Of a stretch of 7,893 bases of DNA, positions 1 to 4,917 are shown in pieces (the first letter of the stretch is position 1; every line of letters starts with the position of its first letter). The stretch covers positions 1-7,893 of the forward strand of contig JAIBJP010000084.1 in the NCBI GenBank assembly GCA_020029625.1. Reading direction: 5' to 3'. A model generated the notes under the pieces. That model searched no databases and had not been told where the DNA came from. It saw only the letters and a program-made list of their open reading frames with translations. This DNA is from Actinomycetota bacterium. Its GTDB lineage: Bacteria > Actinomycetota > Thermoleophilia > Gaiellales > Gaiellaceae. Made by a program: the position numbers and the translations under genes.

Positions 1-576
1 TGTCCGGAATGGAAGGCCGAGCTCGCGCAGGAGCGCGAGAGCCTCCTCGTCCGAGTCGGCGCTAGTCGTGATCGTGACGTCGAGACCCCGGATGGTCTCG
101 ACGTCGTCGTAGTCGATTTCCGGAAAGATGATCTGCTCGCGGACGCCGAGCGAGTAGTTCCCGCGTCCGTCGAAGCTCGCCGGCGAGAGACCCCGGAAGT
201 CCCGGATGCGCGGCAGCGCGATCGAGACGAGCCGGTCGAGGAACTCCCACATGCGGGCGCCCCGCAGGGTGACCTTGGCGCCGATTGGCATCCCTTCGCG
301 AATCTTGAATCCAGCGATCGACTTCTTCGCGCGGGTCATCTGGGCGCGCTGGCCGGCGATCAGCGTCAGCTCCTCGATCGCCTTGTCGAGCGAGCGCGCG
401 TTGACCTTCGCATCGCCGACGCCCATGTTCAGCGTGATCTTGTCGATGCGCGGCACCTTCATCGGCGAGCTGTACGAGAACTCCTCCTTGAGACGACCGC
501 GAACCTCCTGGTCGAAGCGGTCCTTCAGGCGCGGGCGATACCCGTTCGACTCGGGCTTCTTCCGTGCTTTGGCCAT
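1..576 (-). CDS. rplE: 50S ribosomal protein L5 (3' end beyond window)
   Basis: L5 binds 5S rRNA and helps form the 50S central protuberance, contacting the P-site tRNA and the small-subunit head. The frame is open for all 192 codons to the left edge without a stop. It begins MAKARKKPESNGYRPRLKDRF and holds the family signatures MKVPRIDKITLNMGVGDA (about residues 39-56), KKSIAGFKIREGMPIGAK (about 84-101) and, near the end, LGLPFR. Family members are usually about 180-190 residues, so only a few codons should be missing. The ATG shares its A with the TAA of rplX (TAATG), which indicates translational coupling. GGGGAGG lies inside the end of rplX but somewhat far upstream (about 13 bases), so coupling may matter more than direct Shine-Dalgarno pairing. 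The short basic N-terminus before the core is slightly longer than in E. coli. Confidence 0.97.
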   Translation of the reverse strand, partial: MAKARKKPESNGYRPRLKDRFDQEVRGRLKEEFSYSSPMKVPRIDKITLNMGVGDAKVNARSLDKAIEELTLIAGQRAQMTRAKKSIAGFKIREGMPIGAKVTLRGARMWEFLDRLVSIALPRIRDFRGLSPASFDGRGNYSLGVREQIIFPEIDYDDVETIRGLDVTITTSADSDEEALALLRELGLPFRT

Positions 577-950
577 TAGCGGTCGAGCACCTCCCCGCAG
601 TCCGCGCGCTTGCAGACTCGAACCTTGACGCGGCGCCCCTTCTCGTCCTCGCGGAACTCGTAGCCGACCCGGCTGGGCCGGTTGCACGTCGGGCAGACGA
701 GCATCACGCTCGAGACCGGGAGCGGCGCGGTCAGCTCGATCACGCCTCCCGGCTGGATCTGGGTCTGGCCCATGCGGCTCGAGTCTTTGAGTGGACGCGG
801 CTTGCGGTGCTTCTTGACGAGATTGAGGTTCTCGACCATGACCCGCCCCTTGCCCGGATCTGCCTCGATGATGCGGCCCTGCTTGCCGCGGTCCTTGCCG
901 GACAGCACCTGAACGAGGTCGCCCTTGCGAATTTTCATTCCCTTGGCCAC
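576..950 (-). CDS. rplX: 50S ribosomal protein L24 with C-terminal zinc-ribbon cysteines
   Basis: L24 is an assembly-initiator protein that binds the 5' domain of 23S rRNA and sits near the peptide exit tunnel. The 124-residue product has the KOW motif at the start (KIRKGDLVQVLSGKDRGKQG, residues 6-25), followed by GRVMVENLNLVKKHRKP. Its C-terminus carries four cysteines, C86 and C89 (CPTC) and C113 and C118 (CKRADC). They look like a zinc-ribbon pair, as found in many C+ bacterial L24 proteins. The start is GTG at 948-950, directly abutting the TAA of rplN. A strong GGAGG sits 8 bases upstream of it, whereas the ATG at codon 5 has only a purine run too close to serve, so GTG is preferred. 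The stop overlaps the ATG of rplE by one base. Zinc binding is inferred from the cysteine pattern. Confidence 0.97.
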   Translation of the reverse strand: MAKGMKIRKGDLVQVLSGKDRGKQGRIIEADPGKGRVMVENLNLVKKHRKPRPLKDSSRMGQTQIQPGGVIELTAPLPVSSVMLVCPTCNRPSRVGYEFREDEKGRRVKVRVCKRADCGEVLDR

Positions 951-1319
951 TTAGAGCACCTCCGGAGCCAGGCTGACGATCTTCATGAAGTTCTTCTCGC
1001 GCAGCTCGCGGGCCACGGGCCCGAAGATGCGGGTGCCGCGCGGGTTGTTCTGGGCGTCGATGATCACGGCGGCGTTCTCGTCGAAGGCGATCGAGGTTCC
1101 GTCGTCGCGCCCGAAGGGCTTCTTCGTGCGGACGACGACCGCCTTGACGACCTCGCCCTTCTTGATCGTGCCCTGGGGCGTCGCCGTCTTCACGGTCCCG
1201 ACGATGACGTCGCCGACACGCGCGTAGCGGCGGTGGGATCCGCCCACGACGCGGATGCAGAGGAGCTCGCGGGCACCTGTATTGTCGGCGACCCGAAGGC
1301 GGGACTCCTGCTGAATCAC
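951..1319 (-). CDS. rplN: 50S ribosomal protein L14
   Basis: L14 lies on the intersubunit face of the 50S, forming a bridge with 16S rRNA and neighbouring L19; it is also the docking site of the RsfS silencing factor in bacteria. The product is 122 residues, the canonical length, and is conserved throughout: MIQQESRLRVADNTGAREL, RRYARVGDVIVGTVK, GEVVKAVVVRTKK, FDENAAVIID, and the signature GTRIFGPVARELRE near the C-terminus. The start is GTG (1317-1319), overlapping the rpsQ TGA by four bases in the form GTGA. GGAGG lies 7 bases upstream inside the end of rpsQ, so the start is well supported. There is no extension on this protein, unlike its upstream neighbour S17. Confidence 0.98.
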   Translation of the reverse strand: MIQQESRLRVADNTGARELLCIRVVGGSHRRYARVGDVIVGTVKTATPQGTIKKGEVVKAVVVRTKKPFGRDDGTSIAFDENAAVIIDAQNNPRGTRIFGPVARELREKNFMKIVSLAPEVL

Positions 1320-2236
1320 TTCGCTTCCTCCAGGACTTGCGCAAGCCGCCAGGTCTTGGTCTTGGAAAGCGGCCGCGTCTCGACGATGCGGACGATGTCG
1401 CCGGCCTTCGCCACGTTGGCCTCGTCGTGCGCGTGGAACCTGTGCGACCGGCGGACGATCTTCTTGTAGACCCGGTGCGGCTTCACGGTGTCGACGCGCA
1501 CCACGATCGTCTTGTCCATCGACGCCGAGACCACGATGCCGCGCCGCTCCTTGCGCTGTCCGCGCGCGTGCTCGGGCTTCGGCAGGCGGGTGATCGCCTT
1601 GCGCTGTGCGGGGCGCTCGCGCGTCGGCTTCGTGCGCTGACGGCGCTGCGAGCGGGGTAGCCGCTTCCTCTTCGGCTTTGCCTGGGGAGCGGCTGCTTCG
1701 GCGGCAGGTGTTTCGGCCGCAGCAGGCGCCTCCTCTTCGAGCGCGGGAGCTTCCTCGGCGGGAGCTTCCTCGGCGACGGCCTCCTCGACAGGAGCCTCCT
1801 CCGCCACCGGCTCCTCGACAGGACCCTCCTCGGCGACAGGAGCTTCCTCGGCGACCGGCTCTTCGGCCGGAGGCCCTTCGGCCACCGCCTCGGGCTCCTC
1901 CTCGGCCACCGGCTCGGGAGCGGGCTCCTCGGTGGAGGCGGCTTCTTCCTCCTGGGCAGGCTCAGGCGCCGCAGCCTCCTCGGCTACGGGCTCCTCGGCG
2001 GCGGGCTCATCCTCGGCGACCGGCTTCTCCGCTGCCGGCTCCTCTTTCTTCTTCCGCGGGGCGCGCTTGGGCTTCGCTTCTCCGGCGGGAGTCTCGTCGG
2101 CCTGCTTCTTGCGAGGCGTCCGCTTCGGCTTCTCCGCCTTCGGCTCCTCGGCGGCGGCTGTCTCCTCCGGAGTCGCCTCAACGCTACGCGTCGAATTTTC
2201 CCGCTCTTCTTCCTGCTTCTTTCTCGGTCTAGCCAT
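1316..2236 (-). CDS. rpsQ: 30S ribosomal protein S17 with a giant low-complexity N-terminal extension
   Basis: S17 is a primary 16S rRNA-binding protein of the small-subunit body. The OB-fold core is residues about 225-306 (RKERRGIVVSASMDKTIVV, HDEANVAKAGDIVRI, ETRPLSKTKTWRL), which by itself has normal S17 length. In front lie about 224 extra residues. Residues 1-66 are mixed basic, with two copies of PKR(T/A)PRKK (37-44, 56-63). Residues 67-185 are almost only Glu, Ala, Pro and Val, with imperfect repeats of EEPVAEEAPV. Residues 186-224 are strongly basic (PKRKRLPRSQRRQR). The extension looks disordered. The ATG abuts the rpmC TAG and has GGAG upstream. No in-frame ATG, GTG or TTG lies just ahead of the core (between about residue 186 and the core), the frame stays open with GC-rich third positions, and the 4-base overlap with rplN is normal, so this looks real rather than a false start. 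Role of the extension unknown. Confidence 0.93.
   Translation of the reverse strand: MARPRKKQEEERENSTRSVEATPEETAAAEEPKAEKPKRTPRKKQADETPAGEAKPKRAPRKKKEEPAAEKPVAEDEPAAEEPVAEEAAAPEPAQEEEAASTEEPAPEPVAEEEPEAVAEGPPAEEPVAEEAPVAEEGPVEEPVAEEAPVEEAVAEEAPAEEAPALEEEAPAAAETPAAEAAAPQAKPKRKRLPRSQRRQRTKPTRERPAQRKAITRLPKPEHARGQRKERRGIVVSASMDKTIVVRVDTVKPHRVYKKIVRRSHRFHAHDEANVAKAGDIVRIVETRPLSKTKTWRLAQVLEEAK
1679..2038 (-). repeat. Degenerate coding repeats for the Glu/Ala/Pro stretch of S17
   Basis: This part of rpsQ consists of imperfect short direct repeats; on the plus strand variants of ctcctcggcgac(a/c)gg recur many times. They encode units like EEPVAEE, EEAPVAEE and EEAPAEE at about residues 67-186. The units are out of register and variable in length (4-10 codons), consistent with slippage or unequal recombination within a low-complexity coding region. 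All copies remain in frame. Confidence 0.75.
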
Positions 2237-2440
2237 CTACCTTCTCTCCAGCGTGTTCGCCCGCTCCGCCTGGATGGTCAGGATGCGAGCGATGTCGCGC
2301 TTCGCAAGCCCGATGCGCGCCGAGTTCTCGAGCGCGCCGGTGGCCATCTGGAAGCGGAGGTTGAACAGGTTCTCTCTGCTTTCGGCGAGGCGCCGCACGA
2401 GCTCCTCGTCGGAAAGATCGCGTAGCTCTCTAGCCCTCAA
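2237..2440 (-). CDS. rpmC: 50S ribosomal protein L29
   Basis: L29 is a small helical protein next to L23 at the peptide exit-tunnel rim, near where trigger factor and SRP dock. I choose the TTG at 2438-2440, giving 67 residues starting MRARELRDLSDEELVRRL and including the family core ESRENLFNLRFQMATGALEN, then IGLAKRDIARILTI. This matches the usual (M)KAREL start and normal length of L29, and GGAGAGG lies 8 bases upstream. A TTG six codons further up (2456-2458) would add ERLIYL, which the family does not have and which would consume the Shine-Dalgarno sequence. The TAG stop directly abuts the rpsQ ATG. Unlike the other genes here, it is separated from rplP by an unusual spacer, and its start region is a diverged copy of the rplP 3' end. 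Confidence 0.93.
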   Translation of the reverse strand: MRARELRDLSDEELVRRLAESRENLFNLRFQMATGALENSARIGLAKRDIARILTIQAERANTLERR

Positions 2441-2455
2441 ATAGATCAGCCTCTC
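2430..2455 (-). repeat. Direct repeat, rpmC-side copy of the rplP 3' end
   Basis: These 26 bases match 2524-2549 at 23 positions (exact 94-base offset). In the rplP frame this copy would read EADLFEG followed by TAG, the same residues as the real L16 C-terminus. The three differences are all transitions at third positions of those codons (Asp, Leu, Glu) and therefore silent in that frame. The copy carries the Shine-Dalgarno GAGAGG and the TTG start of rpmC. Confidence 0.85.
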
Positions 2456-2459
2456 CAAT

Positions 2460-2486
2460 CGCGGGGGAACCCATGGTTCCCCCGCG
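2460..2486 (-). repeat. Perfect 11-bp-arm palindrome in the L16-L29 spacer
   Basis: Arms CGCGGGGGAAC (2460-2470) and GTTCCCCCGCG (2476-2486) are perfect inverted repeats around the 5-base centre CCATG, forming a very stable hairpin in the transcript. On the minus strand it is followed by ATTGGAGAGG rather than a U-run, so it is not an intrinsic terminator. It may be a REP-like palindromic unit, an mRNA stability or processing element, or a modulator of rpmC translation, because it ends just upstream of the rpmC ribosome-binding site. Confidence 0.8.
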
Positions 2487-2507
2487 AGCCCCCTCCTTAG
2501 GGAGCTC
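2486..2507 (-). repeat. Second hairpin in the L16-L29 spacer, enclosing a Shine-Dalgarno-like sequence
   Basis: On the minus strand the bases form a 9-bp stem (one G-T wobble; outer arms GAGC and GCTC) closed by the loop AAGG. It abuts the palindrome at 2460-2486, sharing one base. The loop and 3' arm contain TAAGGAGG, an almost perfect match to the 16S anti-Shine-Dalgarno, but with no start codon at a usable distance: the next ATG is about 17 bases on, inside the other hairpin. Confidence 0.65.
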
Positions 2508-2523
2508 GATTTGTTTTCTCGCC

Positions 2524-2549
2524 CTAGCCTTCAAACAGGTCAGCCTCTC
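2524..2549 (-). repeat. Direct repeat, rplP-side copy
   Basis: These are the final 26 bases of rplP, encoding the last codons (EADLFEG and TAG). They match 2430-2455 at 23 of 26 positions. The segment between the two copies (2456-2523) contains the two hairpins. The arrangement looks like a junction duplication, or an insertion flanked by repeats, that has since diverged. Confidence 0.85.
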
Positions 2550-2949
2550 GTTTTACGAACCTCGTCTTGATCGGGAGCTTCATTGCCGCGAGCCGCATCG
2601 CGTCGCGGGCCAGGTGCTCCGGCACTCCGGAGAGCTCGAACATCACTCGGCCTGGCTTGACGACGGCGACCCAGTGCTCAGGCGAGCCCTTGCCGGAGCC
2701 CATGCGGGTCTCCGCCGGCTTCTGCGTCACGGGCTTGTCGGGAAAGACATTGATCCAGACCTTCCCGCCGCGCTTGATGTGGCGGGTCATGGCGATACGG
2801 GCAGCCTCGATCTGGCGATTCGTCACCCAGCCGGGCTCGAGCGCCTTGAGGCCGAAGTCGCCGAAGTGCACCTGCTGCTGGCCCTTGGCCACTCCCCGCA
2901 TCCGTCCGCGCTGCTGCTTGCGGAACTTCGTCTTCTTGGGCAGCAGCAT
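2524..2949 (-). CDS. rplP: 50S ribosomal protein L16
   Basis: L16 is a late-assembling protein that organises the A-site tRNA binding region near the peptidyl-transferase centre. The 141-residue product has the family pattern from end to end: MLLPKKTKFRKQQRGRMRG, FGDFGLKALEPGWVTNRQIEAAR, VWINVFPDKPVTQKPAETRMGSGKG, VVKPGRVMFE and LPIKTRFVKREADLFEG. The loop with R82 (RMGSGKG, 82-88) corresponds to the E. coli segment holding Arg81, the hydroxylated residue that lies close to the peptidyl-transferase centre. The ATG shares its A with the rpsC TGA (TGATG), and GAGGAG lies 11 bases upstream. Its last 26 bases are nearly repeated 94 bases downstream, at the start of rpmC. Confidence 0.98.
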   Translation of the reverse strand: MLLPKKTKFRKQQRGRMRGVAKGQQQVHFGDFGLKALEPGWVTNRQIEAARIAMTRHIKRGGKVWINVFPDKPVTQKPAETRMGSGKGSPEHWVAVVKPGRVMFELSGVPEHLARDAMRLAAMKLPIKTRFVKREADLFEG

Positions 2950-4004
2950 CAGTTAGTCGACTCCTCGTCGCCCGAGCTCTCGAGCTTCGTCGGATCCTCG
3001 ACCTGCTGCTTCGGCGTGGTCGTGTCCGCTGCGTCCTCGACCTGGCCTTCCTGGCCCGTGGCGTCTGGTTCGTCATTCTGGGGGGTGGATGAGGGGGGTC
3101 CCCCCCTCATGTCCGGCTCGACGGCAGGCTGCTCGCGTCCCTCGGCGGAGACGCCCTGCTCGTCCGTGCGCGGCTGCTCGACCGCGCGACGCTTGCCGCC
3201 GCCGCGGCGCCCCTGCCGCACGGGGCCGAGGCCCTCGCGGTCGGGCGACCGGCGCCGCCCACCCTCCGCCGAGGCCCCCAGGCCCTCGCCGCGTGCGCGG
3301 CCTCCACGCCGGCGCGCCTGATCCTGCTCGCCGAGCCTCCCGGACGGACCGCTGTCGCGCCCCGTGTCGAAGCCCTCGGGCATGATCTCGCCCTTGTTGA
3401 TCCAGACCTTGACGCCGATGCGTCCGTAGGTCGTCTTCGCCTCTGCGAACCCGTAGTCGATGTCGGCGCGCAGGGTGTGCAGTGGGACGCGGCCCTCCGA
3501 GTAGGTCTCCGAGCGCGACATCTCCGTGCCCCCGAGGCGGCCGCCGCAGGTGATCTTCACGCCCTGGGCGCCAGAGCGGATCGCCGAGGCGAGCGAGCGC
3601 TTCATCGCGCGCCTGAAGCTGACGCGGTTCTGCAGCTGCTCGGCGATCGACTGCGCGACGAGCTTGGCGTCCAGCTCAGGCCGCTTGATCTCGTTGATGT
3701 TGATGTGGACGTTCTTGTGCGTCATCGCGTGGATGTCGCGACGGAGCGCGTCCACCTCGGCTCCCGACTTTCCGATCACGATGCCCGGCCGGGCGGTGTA
3801 GATGTCGATCGTGATCCGCTGCTTGTCCTTCTTGATGAGGATGTCGGACAGGCCCGCGTGACCGAGCTTGGTGTAGATGTGCTCGCGGATCTTCACGTCC
3901 TCGATCAGGTACTGCGGGAACTCCTTCGTGCCCGTGTACCAGTTCGACTTCCAGTCGTGGATGACGCCGACCCGCAGGCCGCCGGGATGAACTTTCTGGC
4001 CCAT
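2949..4004 (-). CDS. rpsC: 30S ribosomal protein S3 with a long disordered C-terminal tail
   Basis: S3 sits in the 30S head at the mRNA entry channel and, with S4 and S5, contributes to mRNA helicase activity. The 351-residue product has a normal core to about residue 212: MGQKVHPGGLRVGVIHDW, a KH domain with the GXXG loop GKSG (78-81) in GIVIGKSGAEVDALR, and the C-terminal domain ending GRIGVKVWINKGEIMPEGF. Residues about 213-351 form a low-complexity tail: first Gly/Arg rich (QARRRGGRARGEG, GRRGGGKRRA), then acidic and Gln/Asp/Thr rich to the end (SSGDEESTN). Many actinobacterial S3 proteins have tails, but usually shorter ones (inference from memory). The ATG overlaps the rplV TAA (TAATG), with a strong GGAGG 7 bases upstream. 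Tail codons mostly end in G or C, so no frameshift is suspected, except for a patch of unusual codons around the palindrome at 3089-3110. Confidence 0.96.
   Translation of the reverse strand: MGQKVHPGGLRVGVIHDWKSNWYTGTKEFPQYLIEDVKIREHIYTKLGHAGLSDILIKKDKQRITIDIYTARPGIVIGKSGAEVDALRRDIHAMTHKNVHININEIKRPELDAKLVAQSIAEQLQNRVSFRRAMKRSLASAIRSGAQGVKITCGGRLGGTEMSRSETYSEGRVPLHTLRADIDYGFAEAKTTYGRIGVKVWINKGEIMPEGFDTGRDSGPSGRLGEQDQARRRGGRARGEGLGASAEGGRRRSPDREGLGPVRQGRRGGGKRRAVEQPRTDEQGVSAEGREQPAVEPDMRGGPPSSTPQNDEPDATGQEGQVEDAADTTTPKQQVEDPTKLESSGDEESTN
3089..3110 (-). repeat. Perfect palindrome inside the S3 tail coding region
   Basis: Arms ATGAGGGGGG (3089-3098) and CCCCCCTCAT (3101-3110) are perfect inverted repeats separated by two bases. 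They encode S3 residues of the form MRGGPPS (about 299-305). The surrounding codons (AGG, GGG, GGA, TCA, AAT, GAA, CCA, roughly 3068-3110) are rare for this operon, as if foreign sequence had been accommodated in frame. It recalls the G-run/C-run palindrome in the L16-L29 spacer. Confidence 0.8.
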
Positions 4005-4630
4005 TAGGAATCCTCCGTCTTTTTCTTGCGGGTGGTCGTTCGCCTCGGCTTGGGCTTGGCTTTCGCCTCGGCCTTGGGCTCCTCGACCTTCGGCTTCGTC
4101 GTTCGCTTGCGCGTGGCCTTCGGCTTCTCCTCGGCCGCGGGCGCCGCCTCGGCGGCAGGCTTCTCCTCCGCCTTCTTCCTGGCGGGAGCGCGTTTCGGCT
4201 CGGTTTCCTCGGCCGGCGGCTCAACAGCAGGAGCGGGCGCCGGTGCGGGTCTCGGAGCCGGAATGACGCCGCCTTCCGGCAGCGCAAGCGCGATCGTGAT
4301 GTGGCACGTGCGCTTCTTGATGCGGGCGACGCGGCCGCGCGCGCGGGCGCGCCAGCGCTTCAAGGTCGGCCCGGCGCCGACGACCGCGACAGAAACGTAG
4401 AGGTCGTCGCCGTCGAGGTTGTGGTTGGCCTCCGCGTTGGCGACGGCGGACGAGAGCACCCGCTCGACGTCGCGAGCGGCATCGCGCGTCATGAACGCGA
4501 GGATCGTGCGGGCCTCCGGAACGGTGCGTCCACGGATCTGCTCGGTGACGAGCTGCGCCTTGCGCGGCGCGGTGCGTACGTACCGCGCCTCGGCGCGGAC
4601 CTGGGTGCGGGTTTCTTCGACAGCAGCCAT
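4004..4630 (-). CDS. rplV: 50S ribosomal protein L22 with a C-terminal Lys/Ala/Pro/Glu tail
   Basis: L22 lines the exit tunnel through its long beta-hairpin and contacts all domains of 23S rRNA. The core is residues about 1-117: EARYVRTAPRKAQLVTEQIRG, AVANAEANHNLD, and the tunnel hairpin GPTLKRWRARARGRVARI (about 87-104), ending CHITIALAL. After about residue 117 come about 92 extra residues: a Pro/Ala run (APRPAPAPAPAV), then alternating acidic and basic blocks with EPKRAPARKKAEEKP (144-158) and several KPK or RKR clusters, ending RKKKTEDS. The 208-residue total is nearly double the usual 110-120. Because the L22 C-terminus lies on the outer 50S surface, the tail should project outside (inference). 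The ATG overlaps the rpsS TGA (TGATG); no strong Shine-Dalgarno is seen, so coupling probably drives initiation. Confidence 0.96.
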   Translation of the reverse strand: MAAVEETRTQVRAEARYVRTAPRKAQLVTEQIRGRTVPEARTILAFMTRDAARDVERVLSSAVANAEANHNLDGDDLYVSVAVVGAGPTLKRWRARARGRVARIKKRTCHITIALALPEGGVIPAPRPAPAPAPAVEPPAEETEPKRAPARKKAEEKPAAEAAPAAEEKPKATRKRTTKPKVEEPKAEAKAKPKPRRTTTRKKKTEDS

Positions 4631-4917
4631 CAGACGCGTTTCTTGACCTCGGCCTTGCGGTCGCCGGAATGCGCTCGGAACGTTCGCGTAGGCGCGAACT
4701 CGCCGAGTTTGTGGCCGACCATCGCCTCCGTCACGAACACGGGCACGTGCTTGCGGCCGTCGTGGACCGCGATCGTGTGCCCCACCATCTCCGGGAAGAT
4801 GGTGGAGGCGCGCGACCAGGTGCGCACGGGGCGCTTCTGGCCGCCCTCGTTCATCTGTGCGATTCGGCCCATCAGCCGGTCCTCGACCCAGGGCCCTTTC
4901 TTGGAAGATCTGGACAA
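4630..4917 (-). CDS. rpsS: 30S ribosomal protein S19
   Basis: S19 is a 30S head protein that pairs with S13 and reaches toward the A-site finger and central protuberance. The 95-residue product has the expected sequence: SRSSKKGPWVEDRLMGRI, RTWSRASTIFPEMVGHTIAVHDGRKHVPVFVTEAMVGHKLGEFAPTRTF and a basic end KAEVKKRV. It starts with TTG at 4915-4917, directly abutting the rplB TAG. AAAGGAG lies about 9 bases upstream, and the next possible start would cut into the conserved KKGP segment, so TTG is the best choice. The stop overlaps the rplV ATG. Confidence 0.97.
   Translation of the reverse strand: MSRSSKKGPWVEDRLMGRIAQMNEGGQKRPVRTWSRASTIFPEMVGHTIAVHDGRKHVPVFVTEAMVGHKLGEFAPTRTFRAHSGDRKAEVKKRV

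Larger units (their letters stand above)
2430..2534 (-). other. Possible 34-codon coupling ORF between L16 and L29
   Basis: From the TTG inside the rplP end (2532-2534), which corresponds to the position where an overlapping rpmC would start, a frame reads LKARARKQIELPKEG..., passes through both hairpins, and ends GEADLFEG and TAG at 2430-2432. That stop lies just past the TTG start of rpmC (2438-2440). The first residues (LKAR) resemble an L29 start and the last seven match the L16 end, which fits a duplicated junction. It is unlikely to make a functional protein, but ribosomes finishing L16 could translate it and reinitiate on rpmC. Low confidence as a translated ORF. Confidence 0.2.

Noticed and set aside
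564..1469. Long plus-strand open frame of about 300 codons
   Set aside because: It lies antisense to L24, L14 and S17, crosses several gene boundaries, and has no family features. GC-rich codon bias on the other strand explains it.
1679..2038. CRISPR-like or tandem satellite array
   Set aside because: The repeat units vary in length and sequence, stay in the S17 frame, and encode Glu/Ala/Pro low complexity; there are no spacers.
1606..2444. Plus-strand frames opposite the S17 extension
   Set aside because: They are the antisense translation of the repetitive Glu/Ala/Pro codons (Ser/Gly/Ala or Pro/Arg-rich). The minus frame is the one joined to the S17 core.
2237..2458. L29 starting at the upstream TTG (73 residues)
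   Set aside because: It adds six residues not found in the family and uses up the GGAGAGG ribosome-binding site; the TTG at 2438-2440 gives the normal (K/R)AREL start.
2460..2507. Rho-independent terminator between rplP and rpmC
   Set aside because: The stems are strong, but no U-run follows on the minus strand, and essential genes lie downstream in the same operon.
2949..3368. Frameshift or broken end of S3
   Set aside because: Codons after residue 212 keep GC-rich third positions and the frame ends in a normal TGATG overlap with rplP, so the tail is read as genuine coding sequence.
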